A stretch of 64,000 bases of DNA, taken from the NCBI RefSeq assembly GCF_020782245.1, contig NZ_JAJGNP010000001.1, positions 478,433 through 542,432 of the forward strand. The letters are read 5' to 3'. The position numbers were made by a program, and so were the translations under genes. Of this stretch, positions 54,278-63,959 are shown piece after piece. This stretch comes from Sphingobium soli (GTDB lineage Bacteria; Pseudomonadota; Alphaproteobacteria; Sphingomonadales; Sphingomonadaceae). Each line of letters starts with the position of its first letter. Position 1 is the stretch's first letter. The notes under the pieces are model-generated. The model was not told the DNA's origin. It was given only the letters and a program-made list of their open reading frames with translations, and made no database searches.

Positions 54278-55747
54278 TCAGTCCTTTGATGCGATGGAGG
54301 CGGGAGCGGGAGCGGCGGTGGGATCGGCGCGGCTGCTCGATGCCTCGATCTTTTGCGCCAGCAGTTTGTCCCAGCCATAGGGGTCGTTGCGGAAGGACAC
54401 GACGCCATCACCATTGGCAAAGGCCGTCCAGTAGAGGAGGTAGACCGCGACATCCTGAGGCAGCGACACCCGCTGCGTCTTGCCTTCGTCGATCAGGTTC
54501 TGGATCTGGCCGTTGAGGTCGGGGGAGGCGGCGACCATCTGCTCGGCCAGCGCCACCGGCTTTTCCAGGCGGATGCAGCCGTGGCTTGCCAGGCGATCAT
54601 AGCTCGAAAATTTGCCGCGCGCGGGCGTGTCGTGCAGGTAAACGGCGAACGGGTTGTTGAAGTCGAACTTCAAACGGCCCAGCGCGCTGTTGGGACCTGC
54701 CGGCTGCACGATGCGCTCGCCCCCTTCGGGCGTCTTGACGATCTTGTAACCCTGCCGGATCAGCGTCGCCCGTCCTTTAGGGAAAAGTTCACGCCTGGCG
54801 ATCGACATCGGCACATTCCAGGGCGGATTGACGACGATCGAATGGATGCTGGAGGACAGCATCGGCGTCTGGTTATCCGGGCTGCCAGTGACGGCACGCA
54901 TGGAGGTAACCGGCTGATCCCCTTCGAACAGGGTCAGCACGGCAGCGGCGATGTTCACCTGTACCCGATTGACGGGCAAGCTGCGCGGCATCCAGCGCCA
55001 CCGTTCCATATTGGCCATGATCGCGGCGATACGATCATCAACGCCGACGTTGAGCGCGGCAAGCGTTCGGGCATCCAGATTGCCGGTGGGGTTAAGGCCA
55101 TAGCGGCGTTGCGCCCGCTGGATGATGTCGGCCAGTTTTTCGTCCGGCGAGACGCTGGGGTCCTCCATCGCAATGCGTTTGCGAATAGCGTCGGACGACG
55201 AAGAGGCGGACAGCGACTGCCAACCGCCCTGGTCCCGAATTGCCTCGTAGCGGGCGAGCCCCTGCCGCAATGTCTCATACCCCGCCCAGGGCGGGGTCAG
55301 CCGGTTGGCCCAGCGGTCCAGATCATCGTCGGAAACGGCCTTGGCCAAGCCGGGGCGCGGATCGAATTTTTCCGGGCGCAGCGCCCAGATGTCGAGGAAG
55401 TCGGCCGTGTCGACGCGCCCGGTGCTGAGCGCGCGGGCGCGGTCGAGCATGGCATTCACGAGTGCTTCGCCATGGAGCGGGCCGCTGCGCTTCTGGCGGG
55501 CCATCAGCCCCTGCGCCGCGCCGGTCTTGAGCCAGTCATTGGCCCACGCCTCCTGCTTGGCGGACAGCGGCGGAATAGGAACGGGCGGACGAATTGCAGG
55601 AATGGGCTGCACCATGCCCGATCCAGGCAGGGTTGGCGCAACGGCGGGCGGCGGCGTCTGCGCCAGGGCTGGTTGAGCGGCAAGCGATGAAGCAGCAAGG
55701 CCGATCATCGGCGCGACGGGAAAACGGGTCATGGAGGGGCGGTTCAT
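54278..55747 (-). CDS. L,D-transpeptidase (YcbB/LdtD-like)
   Basis: The product is 489 residues with a leader (to about 29, LAAQPALAQ). A peptidoglycan-binding-type region is at about 190-250 (DIIQRAQRRYGLNPTGNLDA). The YkuD catalytic domain follows, with IVVNPPWNVPMSIARRELF and SHGCIRLEKPVAL holding the catalytic Cys. This layout and length match YcbB-type enzymes that make 3-3 cross-links. Two possible ATGs (55747 and 55732) differ by five residues. It heads a three-gene minus-strand run. Confidence 0.9.
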   Translation of the reverse strand: MNRPSMTRFPVAPMIGLAASSLAAQPALAQTPPPAVAPTLPGSGMVQPIPAIRPPVPIPPLSAKQEAWANDWLKTGAAQGLMARQKRSGPLHGEALVNAMLDRARALSTGRVDTADFLDIWALRPEKFDPRPGLAKAVSDDDLDRWANRLTPPWAGYETLRQGLARYEAIRDQGGWQSLSASSSSDAIRKRIAMEDPSVSPDEKLADIIQRAQRRYGLNPTGNLDARTLAALNVGVDDRIAAIMANMERWRWMPRSLPVNRVQVNIAAAVLTLFEGDQPVTSMRAVTGSPDNQTPMLSSSIHSIVVNPPWNVPMSIARRELFPKGRATLIRQGYKIVKTPEGGERIVQPAGPNSALGRLKFDFNNPFAVYLHDTPARGKFSSYDRLASHGCIRLEKPVALAEQMVAASPDLNGQIQNLIDEGKTQRVSLPQDVAVYLLYWTAFANGDGVVSFRNDPYGWDKLLAQKIEASSSRADPTAAPAPASIASKD

Positions 55748-55803
55748 GCTGGACCAGATAGCGCAAAGCTCTCTAGGTTCAAATCGCGATAGTGGAAAAG
55801 ATC

Positions 55804-56697
55804 ATGCTGCACGTTGTTCACCACCCTGCCTATGTCTCCCCTGCAACACCCGGCAGCGCCTATCGTTTCGACAAATATGGGCTGGTGATGGATGCCCTGA
55901 CAGAGAGCGGAACGGCGATGACGGTTCATACGCCCGAGGTGATGCCGCGCGAATGGATCGAGGCCGTGCATGACCCCGCTTATGTGGACGAGGTGATAAG
56001 CCTGAGCGTCCCGCCCGAAAAGATGCGCAGGATTGGATTTCCGATCACCGATCGCGTGGCGACGCGGTCGCTGCTATCGCCGGGCGGCACGTGGGCCGCC
56101 GCGCGGCTGGCGAAAATCCATGGCTATGCAGCCAATGCAGCGGGCGGCAGCCACCATGCGCTGCACGACACAGGCGCTGGATATTGCGTGTTCAACGATC
56201 TGGCGATCGCGGCCAACCGGCTGATCGTGGAAGGTGACGCGAAACATATCCTGATCCTGGATTTGGACGTGCATCAAGGAGACGGCACGGCGGCGCTGAT
56301 GGCGGGGCGCACCGACGTCTTTACGCTATCCATTCATGCCGAGCGCAACTTTCCCGTGCGCAAGGCGCGATCCAGCCTGGACATCGGGCTGGAGGATGGC
56401 ATCGATGACCATGGTTATATGGCGGTCCTGACTTATGCCCTGCCGCGCGTGCTGGACGACTTCGCGCCCGACCTCATCCTGTATCAAGCTGGCGTCGACC
56501 CCCATGGCGAGGATCGGCTGGGCAGGTTGGAGCTGACCGACGCCGGCCTTAACGCGCGGGACCGTTTTGTCCTGCGACAGGCCCGCAAGCGCACTATTCC
56601 GGTCGCCAGCACCATGGGTGGCGGCTATGGCGCGAATCGCATGCTGATTGCGCGGCGCCATGCGGACTGCATGATCCGCATGGCGCAGGAAATGTGA
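55804..56697 (+). CDS. histone deacetylase-fold hydrolase
   Basis: The product is 297 residues from the ATG at 55804 (a GTG at 55792 would add four). Zinc and catalytic residues are in [31 protein letters not shown] and STMGGGYG. This is the arginase/deacetylase superfamily class that includes acetoin-utilisation protein AcuC and acetylpolyamine amidohydrolases. The substrate in bacteria is uncertain (acetyl-polyamines or acetylated proteins). It is convergent to the next minus-strand gene. Confidence 0.88.
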   Translation: MLHVVHHPAYVSPATPGSAYRFDKYGLVMDALTESGTAMTVHTPEVMPREWIEAVHDPAYVDEVISLSVPPEKMRRIGFPITDRVATRSLLSPGGTWAAARLAKIHGYAANAAGGSHHALHDTGAGYCVFNDLAIAANRLIVEGDAKHILILDLDVHQGDGTAALMAGRTDVFTLSIHAERNFPVRKARSSLDIGLEDGIDDHGYMAVLTYALPRVLDDFAPDLILYQAGVDPHGEDRLGRLELTDAGLNARDRFVLRQARKRTIPVASTMGGGYGANRMLIARRHADCMIRMAQEM

Positions 56698-56707
56698 GAC
56701 TAACGGA

Positions 56708-57274
56708 TCAGTGGGTGGTGGACGCATTTGCAGCGACCCTGGATTCCATGATTTTAGCCGCGATCAGGCCCGCAGCGGCGAGCGCGACGAAATCGCTGAA
56801 CGCAAGATAAAGGAAATAGCCCCAGGGCGCATGGTTGAAGACCGGCTGACCGATATGCAGCCAGAGCACGGCCGCAATCGAAAACAGGATGGTCACGCGC
56901 ATGCGGCTGCCGAAATCGGCCAGAGCGAAACGCAGCGCGAGCGCGATCAGGATACCGACCGCCAGCGCAAGGATCAGCCCGCCGATCAGGGACGCGCCAT
57001 CAGTGACGGGAAATCCGCTGCTGTTATAGAAGACCTGGGCGATAGGGCCGCGGCCATAGAGGATGGTGCCCTGCGCGGTGGCCGGATCCGGGATGACATA
57101 GACGCCGGTGCCGGTGGCGTTCAGCCCCTGGGCGAGCGCAGCCTGAAGATTGGCGCTTTCCTGATCGCCCGCGCGACTGAACGCGAGTGCGCTGAGCGGC
57201 GTGCCCCAGAAGATGAAGCCGATAATATACATGGCGAGACCGCCAAGCAGCCCCCCGATGACCGAACGAACCAT
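56708..57274 (-). CDS. hypothetical membrane protein
   Basis: The product is 188 residues. Helices lie at about 5-25, 95-115, 125-150 and 155-180, and a 65-residue loop (about 30-95) contains GVYVIPDPATAQGT. It starts MVRSVIGGLLGGLAMYIIGF. I do not recognise a family, though it is conserved-looking and has the loop of a periplasmic domain. It stands 63 bp from hisE. Confidence 0.6.
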   Translation of the reverse strand: MVRSVIGGLLGGLAMYIIGFIFWGTPLSALAFSRAGDQESANLQAALAQGLNATGTGVYVIPDPATAQGTILYGRGPIAQVFYNSSGFPVTDGASLIGGLILALAVGILIALALRFALADFGSRMRVTILFSIAAVLWLHIGQPVFNHAPWGYFLYLAFSDFVALAAAGLIAAKIMESRVAANASTTH

Positions 57275-57337
57275 GATAGACCCCCATCCCTGCGGTGAAA
57301 TCGCCGATTAAACGCGGGGTGAGGCAATTTTATCCGT

Positions 57338-57658
57338 TCAGTCGGACGGTCGGGCCGCCTTTTCCACGATTCCCGACACACCTTCGCGACGATCCAGCTC
57401 GTCAAGGACGCTATCCAGCGGGATATCGAGATCAGCCAGCAGCATCAGCAGATGGAAAAGCAAGTCCGCGCTTTCGCCCACGGCGCCGGCGCGGTCGTCG
57501 GCCATGGCCGCGATCACCGTTTCCACCGCTTCCTCGCCGACCTTCTGCGCAATCTTCGCGCGGCCTTTGGCCGCCAGCTTTGCGACATAGGACGCCGTCG
57601 GGTCGGCCGTGCGCCGCTGGCGGATAGTCTGTTCGAGATGATGAAGAGTCGCGCGCAT
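57338..57658 (-). CDS. hisE: phosphoribosyl-ATP pyrophosphohydrolase
   Basis: The product is 106 residues. The MazG-like HisE helices KVGEEAVETVIAAMADD and ESADLLFHLLMLLADLDI bear the metal-binding EExxE and ExxD acids. It removes pyrophosphate from phosphoribosyl-ATP, the second step of histidine synthesis. I chose the ATG at 57658; ATG and TTG starts lie a few codons upstream. A PEP-CTERM gene lies between it and hisF. Confidence 0.92.
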   Translation of the reverse strand: MRATLHHLEQTIRQRRTADPTASYVAKLAAKGRAKIAQKVGEEAVETVIAAMADDRAGAVGESADLLFHLLMLLADLDIPLDSVLDELDRREGVSGIVEKAARPSD

Positions 57659-57700
57659 AGGGCGCATCAAGCGCCGCGCGCGCGACCCGTCAAATGAATT

Positions 57701-57970
57701 TTACTTCCGGCGATTCTTGCGGCGCGCGACAACCGCGCGGCCACACAGAACGGCCGCGCCCATCGCGAACAGCGCCATCTGCTCGGGCTCGGGCACCGGC
57801 GTCGGCGTGCCGCCTGACGAACCGCCAGTGGACGAGCCGCCGCCCGACGAGGACGAACCACCGCCGCACTTGCCAAACCAGCATCCCCAGGTCGCCTGCG
57901 CCGGCGCGGGCACAGCTGCGCCCATCAAACCAGCGACCCCAACCATCAAAAGCATCTTCCCGTATTTCAT
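57701..57970 (-). CDS. PEP-CTERM sorted small protein
   Basis: The product is 89 residues: a leader (GKMLLMVGVAGLMGAAV, cut near AQA), a Gly/Ser linker (about 36-54), then the sorting tail PVPEPEQMALFAMGAAVLCG and a basic end (RAVVARRKNRRK). PEP at residues 60-62 followed by a helix and Arg/Lys is the recognition signal cut by an exosortase. The mature protein is very short with Cys-Trp-Gly. It is probably exported and linked to extracellular polymer. It lies between hisF and hisE. Confidence 0.85.
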   Translation of the reverse strand: MKYGKMLLMVGVAGLMGAAVPAPAQATWGCWFGKCGGGSSSSGGGSSTGGSSGGTPTPVPEPEQMALFAMGAAVLCGRAVVARRKNRRK

Positions 57971-58096
57971 GTCACACCCCTGCTGCCAAAGAATGGAATA
58001 GTTCGAGGGCAGGAAATACGGGACGCGCACGCATCTTTCCAATGGATTAACCACGATAATGTCGGCAGGAATGTACCATTACGATCCACCCGTTAA

Positions 58097-58861
58097 TCAG
58101 GCGGCGCGGACCGGCACCCCTGCTGCCGCCAACGCGCGATGCGCGTCGCCCACGCTATGCTGACCAAAATGGAAGATCGAAGCGGCCAGAACGGCGCTGG
58201 CATGCCCCTTGATCACGCCATCGACAAGGTGATCGAGCGTGCCGACGCCGCCGCTGGCGATCACGGGCACGGATACCGCGTCGGCAATGGTGCGGGTGAG
58301 CGCCAGATCATAGCCCTTCCGCGTCCCGTCCCCATCCATCGACGTGACCAGCAATTCGCCAGCGCCCAGTTCCGCGAGGCGCAGCGCATGCTCCAGCGCG
58401 TCGATGCCAGTGGGCTGGCGCCCGCCATGGGTGAAGATTTCCCAGCGCCCCCCCCCAACCTTGCGCGCGTCCACGGAGCCGACGATACACTGGCTTCCGA
58501 AGCGATCGGCGATGTCGGCGACCAGTTCGGGACGGACGACCGCGGCGCTGTTGACCGCGACCTTGTCCGCGCCCGCCAGAAGCAGCGCGCGCGCGTCATC
58601 CGCGCTGCGCACGCCGCCGCCGACCGTGACCGGCATGAAGCACACCTCCGCCGTGCGCCGCACCACGTCCAATATCGTGCCGCGCGCCTCATGCGTGGCG
58701 GTAATGTCAAGGAAGCAGAGTTCATCCGCGCCGGCCGCGTCATAGAGCCGCGCCTGCTCCACCGGGTCGCCGGCATCCTTGAGGTCAACGAAATTGACGC
58801 CCTTGACCACGCGGCCATTGGCGACGTCGAGGCAGGGAATGACGCGGGTGCGGACGGTCAT
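58097..58861 (-). CDS. hisF: imidazole glycerol phosphate synthase, HisF cyclase subunit
   Basis: The product is 254 residues, a TIM barrel. [19 protein letters not shown] at the start and the two phosphate-binding GG loops ([26 protein letters not shown]) are intact, and Asp11 and Asp130-like positions are present. HisF makes imidazole glycerol phosphate and AICAR from PRFAR using ammonia from HisH. The start overlaps the hisA stop by four bases. Confidence 0.95.
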   Translation of the reverse strand: MTVRTRVIPCLDVANGRVVKGVNFVDLKDAGDPVEQARLYDAAGADELCFLDITATHEARGTILDVVRRTAEVCFMPVTVGGGVRSADDARALLLAGADKVAVNSAAVVRPELVADIADRFGSQCIVGSVDARKVGGGRWEIFTHGGRQPTGIDALEHALRLAELGAGELLVTSMDGDGTRKGYDLALTRTIADAVSVPVIASGGVGTLDHLVDGVIKGHASAVLAASIFHFGQHSVGDAHRALAAAGVPVRAA

Positions 58862-59595
58862 GCCGCCGCCTGCGCGACCGCCATGGCCGTCTTGAGATCA
58901 AGGCGGCCGTCGTATAGCGCCCGGCCCGTAATGACGCCTTCGATCCCCTCATCGGCGTGAAGGCTGAGAATGCGAATGTCGGCAATGCCCGCCACGCCGC
59001 CGCTGGCGATCACCCGAATATCGGTGGCGTGCGCAAGATCGACGGTGGCGTCAATGTTGCACCCCTTGAGCAGGCCGTCACGGCCGACATCGGTGAAAAG
59101 CAGGCTGGCAACACCCGCATCTTCAAACCGGCGCGCCAGATCGACGACCGGCATGTCGCTCTTTTCCGCCCAGCCGTCGGTGGCGACGAACCCATCGCGC
59201 GCGTCCACCGCGACAACGATGCCGCCCGGAAAGTCGCGGGCCGCCGCCTTGACGAAGGCGGGGTCCTTGAGCGCCGCAGTCCCGATCACGATACGTGACA
59301 CGCCAAGGTCGAACCAGCGTTCCACGGCCGCGCGATTACGGATGCCGCCGCCCAACTGCACATGCCCTGGGAAAGCGTCGATGATTGCTTCGACCGCAGC
59401 AGCGTTGACCGCCTCGCCCGCGAAGCTGCCATCAAGATCCACCACATGAAGGTGCCGCGCGCCCGCCTGCGCGAACAGGTCCGCCTGCGCTGCGGGATCG
59501 TCTCCATAAATGGTGGCGCGATCCATGTCGCCTTCGGCCAGCCGGACGACCTGGCCGCCTTTAAGGTCGATGGCGGGAAATACGATCAGGGACAT
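58858..59595 (-). CDS. hisA: ProFAR isomerase
   Basis: The product is 245 residues, TIM barrel like His[20 protein letters not shown] starts it; [18 protein letters not shown] and [16 protein letters not shown] are the two phosphate loops. It isomerises ProFAR to PRFAR in histidine synthesis (and not tryptophan, as trpF is not nearby). hisH precedes it by 27 bp. Confidence 0.95.
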   Translation of the reverse strand: MSLIVFPAIDLKGGQVVRLAEGDMDRATIYGDDPAAQADLFAQAGARHLHVVDLDGSFAGEAVNAAAVEAIIDAFPGHVQLGGGIRNRAAVERWFDLGVSRIVIGTAALKDPAFVKAAARDFPGGIVVAVDARDGFVATDGWAEKSDMPVVDLARRFEDAGVASLLFTDVGRDGLLKGCNIDATVDLAHATDIRVIASGGVAGIADIRILSLHADEGIEGVITGRALYDGRLDLKTAMAVAQAAA

Positions 59596-59622
59596 GAGCG
59601 AAACCTTTACGCGCAGCGGCCG

Positions 59623-60237
59623 TCAGGGCCGCCAGTCGAGAAAGCGGGACAGGAAGGACAAGCCATAAGCCTGGCTTTTTTCCGGGTGAAACTGACAACC
59701 GATGATCGTGTCGCGCGCGACCGCCGCGATCAGCGGGCCGCCATGATCGGTCCGGGCAGCGACATGAGCGGGATCGGCAGCCTCGAAATGATAGCTGTGC
59801 AGGAAATAGGCTTCCCCCGGCTGGAGCAGACCCGGCGCGCCCGTCAGCGCCACATCGTTCCATCCCATATGCGGCACCTTGGCCTCGGCGTCGGCCGGTT
59901 CGATCCGCCGCACCGTGCCCGGAATCCAGCCCAGCCCTTCATGGCGACCAAATTCCTCGCCCGCGTCGGCGAGCAGCTGCATGCCCACGCACACGCCCAG
60001 GAAAGGCGTGCCCCGCTGATTCACGGCCTCGCCCATCGCCTCGACCATGCTGGGAATCGCGACCAGCGCGTCGCGACAGGCCCGGAACGCGCCGACGCCC
60101 GGCAGCACAATACGGTCGGCCCGCGCCACCACCTCCGGATCGGCAGTGATAGCGACGTCCTGCGCGCCCGCTTTTTTCAGCGCATTATGCACCGAATGAA
60201 GATTGCCCGCGCCATAGTCGATGAGGGCGATGGTCAT
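59623..60237 (-). CDS. hisH: imidazole glycerol phosphate synthase, HisH glutaminase subunit
   Basis: The product is 204 residues. IALIDYGAGNLHSVHNALKK starts it; the class I amidotransferase triad is Cys (PFLGVCVGMQLL), His (GCQFHPEKS) and Glu (HPEKSQ). It releases ammonia from glutamine for HisF. The ATG at 60237 is 4 bp after the hisB stop. Confidence 0.95.
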   Translation of the reverse strand: MTIALIDYGAGNLHSVHNALKKAGAQDVAITADPEVVARADRIVLPGVGAFRACRDALVAIPSMVEAMGEAVNQRGTPFLGVCVGMQLLADAGEEFGRHEGLGWIPGTVRRIEPADAEAKVPHMGWNDVALTGAPGLLQPGEAYFLHSYHFEAADPAHVAARTDHGGPLIAAVARDTIIGCQFHPEKSQAYGLSFLSRFLDWRP

Positions 60238-60241
60238 CGGC

Positions 60242-60829
60242 TTACAACATGCCCTTGGTCGACGGGATGGCGTCGGCCTTGCGCGGATCGACCTCCACCG
60301 CCTGACGCAACGCCCGTGCCAGCCCCTTGAACGCGCTTTCAACGATATGATGATTGTTGCTGCCGTAAAGCAGTTCGATATGCAGCGTGATGCCGGCCGC
60401 CTGGGCTAAGCTGTGGAAGAAATGCTCCACCATTTCGGTGTCCCATTCGCCCACCTTCGTGACGGTGAAGGGCAGCTTGCACACCAGCCATGGACGGCCG
60501 GAAATGTCGAGCGCAACGCGGCTCAGCGTCTCGTCCATCGGCGAATAAACGCTGCCGTAGCGGCTGATCCCGCGCTTGTCGCCCAGTGCCTTTGCCACGG
60601 CTTCGCCAATGGCGATCGCGGTGTCCTCTGTGGTGTGGTGCTGATCGACATGCAGGTCGCCGACCGTCTTGACGGTCATGTCGATCAGCGAATGGCGCGA
60701 AAGCTGTTCGAGCATATGGTCGAAAAAGCCGATGCCGGTCGACACGGTGTAAAGCCCGGTGCCATCCAGGTTGACGGTCACATCGATCTGCGTTTCCGCA
60801 GTGTTGCGGTGAATTTCGGCCGTGCGCAT
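60242..60829 (-). CDS. hisB: imidazole glycerol phosphate dehydratase
   Basis: The product is 195 residues, the single-domain form. [14 protein letters not shown] and [20 protein letters not shown] supply the manganese-binding His and Glu residues; a second block is [18 protein letters not shown]. It dehydrates imidazole glycerol phosphate. The start ATG at 60829 begins the his run, with sspB divergent. Confidence 0.95.
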   Translation of the reverse strand: MRTAEIHRNTAETQIDVTVNLDGTGLYTVSTGIGFFDHMLEQLSRHSLIDMTVKTVGDLHVDQHHTTEDTAIAIGEAVAKALGDKRGISRYGSVYSPMDETLSRVALDISGRPWLVCKLPFTVTKVGEWDTEMVEHFFHSLAQAAGITLHIELLYGSNNHHIVESAFKGLARALRQAVEVDPRKADAIPSTKGML

Positions 60830-60924
60830 GGCCGCCCTATAGCGTGTGGGACGCAGCATGCAATGTGCGCGCGCACGCTGGAGCGGGCTTGACCCCATGC
60901 TTAGGGCCGTTAGGACATTGCGCC

Positions 60925-61401
60925 ATGAGCGATGACCTGCCCGACAGCCTGATTCCCTATGACGAAATCGTGCAGGAGGCGCTGCGCGCGGTCGTCGGCC
61001 GCGTGCTGGACGAAGTGCAGCAGACGGGCGGGCTGCCTGGGACGCATCATTTCTACATCACCTTCAAGACCCAGGCTCCGGGCGTCGACATTCCCAAGCA
61101 TCTGGTCGAACGCTTCCCTGACGAAATGACGATCGTACTCCAGAATAAATTCTGGGACTTGAAGGTCAGCGATCAGCATTTCGAGGTGAGCCTGACCTTC
61201 AACCAGGTCGCGGCGCATCTGGTCATCCCTTTCAGCGCGATCACGGCCTTCGTCGATCCGGCCGTCAATTTCGCGCTCCAATTTCAGGTGCAGTCGGATG
61301 AAATCCCCGAACCGCATGACGAAGCGGAAAATGACGGGCCGCAGGTGACGAACGAGGATGGATCGAACGTCGTCACGGTGGATTTCGGCAAGAAGAAATA
61401 A
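60925..61401 (+). CDS. sspB: SspB-type ClpXP adaptor
   Basis: The product is 158 residues. [33 protein letters not shown] and [20 protein letters not shown] form the alphaproteobacterial SspB fold. The long acidic tail ends in VTVDFGKKK, a Lys-rich peptide like the XB motif that docks to ClpX. It delivers ssrA-tagged proteins to ClpXP. It is divergent from hisB with a short promoter gap. Confidence 0.9.
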   Translation: MSDDLPDSLIPYDEIVQEALRAVVGRVLDEVQQTGGLPGTHHFYITFKTQAPGVDIPKHLVERFPDEMTIVLQNKFWDLKVSDQHFEVSLTFNQVAAHLVIPFSAITAFVDPAVNFALQFQVQSDEIPEPHDEAENDGPQVTNEDGSNVVTVDFGKKK

Positions 61402-62394
<993 letters not shown>

Positions 62395-62463
62395 CCAACA
62401 CCCCCGGGAACCCGCCGGACACTCAGTGCTTTGCGTAGGCGTAAAGGATCAGGAGTGGTGCAG

Positions 62464-62805
62464 ATGACGACACGGATGCTGGGATGGGCGATGGTGCCCC
62501 TGATCGCAACGCTTGCCGGTTGCGGGGAGCCCGCCAGGGATCAGGACGTGACCGGGGGCAATCAGGCCATCGCTGAAAGCGGCGCTGCGGCGCAGGTCGC
62601 CCAGCTGACGCCCGAGCAGCGCAATGGTGTCTTCGAGAAGGCGATCCGTGATTCGGGCGTCGCGTGCCCCGCCGTCACGGGATCGGAGCGGACGGAGATT
62701 CGACCGGGCGTCAAAGGCTGGAAAGCGCAATGCGACAATGACAGCGCGCATCTGATCGAAATCACGCCGGACGGCACCGCGAAGGTGACAAGCCGGACCT
62801 ATTGA
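62464..62805 (+). CDS. small lipoprotein
   Basis: The product is 113 residues with a lipobox ending LAGC (Cys20). AGGAG lies 8 nt before the ATG. The mature part has a linker and a small domain with Cys in GVACPAV and KAQCDND, probably a disulfide, and ends IEITPDGTAKVTSRTY. I know no family. It is the last standard gene before the accessory region. Confidence 0.65.
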   Translation: MTTRMLGWAMVPLIATLAGCGEPARDQDVTGGNQAIAESGAAAQVAQLTPEQRNGVFEKAIRDSGVACPAVTGSERTEIRPGVKGWKAQCDNDSAHLIEITPDGTAKVTSRTY

Positions 62806-62812
62806 TGACGTG

Positions 62813-63027
62813 TCAGGCGGCGTAGATGGCCGGGCGGTAGCAGGCATCTGGGATCCACGATCTTGTACAACGACCGGCCAGCCTTCGATAGCGTCGTTAA
62901 TGTTCGCTATCGCCTCGGCTCGCATATTCCCCTGGGCCGAGCAGGGCTTGAGATCGGGCACGTCCGCTATCCAACATTGATCTTTCGCCGACCAGAAAAG
63001 ATTGATGTGATAGTGCGGCTCGGTCAT
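62813..63027 (-). pseudogene. HicB-family antitoxin, frameshifted near its 3' end
   Basis: Frame 0 starts MTEPHYHINLFWSAKDQCWI and continues ADVPDLKPCSAQGN, the N-terminal HicB-like (RNase H-fold) pattern, for about 57 residues. The natural ending, IPDACYRPAIYAA then TGA at 62813-62815, is in a shifted frame, so one base near 62856 is missing. Without correction, frame 0 runs on to 62449 across the lipoprotein gene, which is unlikely to be real. No HicA toxin gene is seen beside it. Confidence 0.6.
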
Positions 63028-63113
63028 TCCTCAATATATAGTCCATAGGCTCCCACCAGTTCGGGCGCTTTCTCTTCCTCCTCCCAGAGAAAATCGAGAT
63101 CGCCAAAGTCCAT
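63024..63113 (-). CDS. 29-residue acidic ORF coupled to hicB
   Basis: The frame MDFGDLDFLWEEEEKAPELV-type ends YGLYIEE before TGA, overlapping the HicB ATG as ATGA. GGAGG lies 3 nt before its own ATG. It is very acidic. It could be a true small gene, or the tail of a larger lost gene. No family is recognised. Confidence 0.35.
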   Translation of the reverse strand: MDFGDLDFLWEEEEKAPELVGAYGLYIEE

Positions 63114-63124
63114 CAACCTCCAGC

Positions 63125-63814
63125 ATGGCTGCTATTGCAGATGGACAGCGGATGGCCGAGGCAGCGCTGCGATTGCCTGCTGCCGATCTTGAGCAGGCGG
63201 TGATTGACGCAGCCGCCGCACTGCTGTCGGATCAGCAGATCATCCTCAATCTGCCGCAGGTCGATGCAAGAGCGATGACCAGCCGCATGAATGCAGTAGG
63301 CCGGCTGTCCAATATGCTCGCACAGCGGGAGAAAGGGAAAGTTCGCCAGGCTCTGCTTGAGCTTGGGCTTGCTCTCATCGTCTACCCTGATCACATCGAC
63401 GCTTCGATCAGCAGGCGGAAGCTCGCTGCCATGGTGGATAGCAGCTCCACCGAGCAGCAGGATGACGGCTGGCGTATCCCGCTTGTCATCGCAACATCTC
63501 CCGACCGGCGTGGGCGCAACCTCAAGCTGGTATTAGGCTCACCGCCCTCGCAGCAGCCCCGAGTAAATCCTGAGCTGATCGCTTTATTGCGTCGGGCGGA
63601 AGCTGCACGGCAGCGACTGCTGCAACCAGCCGGACCAACGAAAATAGCGGATCGTGAGGATGAGCGTCTTGCCCGGCTCGCTTTTCTGTCGCCCGACATC
63701 GTTGCAGCCATTCTCGATGGGCGGCAGCCATCGTCGCTAACACCGCGCCGCCTGCTCAAGCAGGTCAACCTGCCGCTACACTGGAACGAGCAGAAGACTG
63801 CGCTGGGATTCTAG
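63125..63814 (+). pseudogene. C-terminal remnant of a large serine recombinase
   Basis: The frame has 229 codons. LALRLPAADLEQAVIDAAAA-like start, DERLARLAFLSPDIVAAILD then GRQPSSLTPRRLLKQ, and LPLHWNEQKTALGF at the end match the C-terminal domain of large serine recombinases of sphingomonads. The N-terminal resolvase domain with its catalytic serine is absent. The remnant therefore is inactive and marks a past integration element. The HicB remnant is divergent, 12 bp away from the small ORF. Confidence 0.75.
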
Positions 63815-63824
63815 CGCTGCCATC

Positions 63825-63917
63825 AAAATCGTGGGACACTCAAAAGGGCCTCGTGAGACGCGGGGCCTTTTTCTTGGCCTGGACGACAGAATCACCGTCT
63901 CTGTGTCCCACGATTTT
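63825..63917. repeat. 93-bp segment with 15-bp terminal inverted repeats
   Basis: AAAATCGTGGGACAC (63825-63839) is perfectly inverted at 63903-63917. The spacer of 63 bp holds a terminator-like hairpin. It may be a small non-autonomous element, or a decayed IS end. Confidence 0.6.
63842..63872 (+). terminator. terminator after the recombinase remnant
   Basis: A-rich arm AAAAGGGCC pairs with GGGGCCTTTT around GTGAGACG with a one-base bulge, followed by a T-run. It lies 28 bp after the remnant's stop. Confidence 0.6.
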
Positions 63918-63959
63918 TGTCGCGGTCGTGTCCCGCGGGGTGGTGTAGGAACCGTCGAT

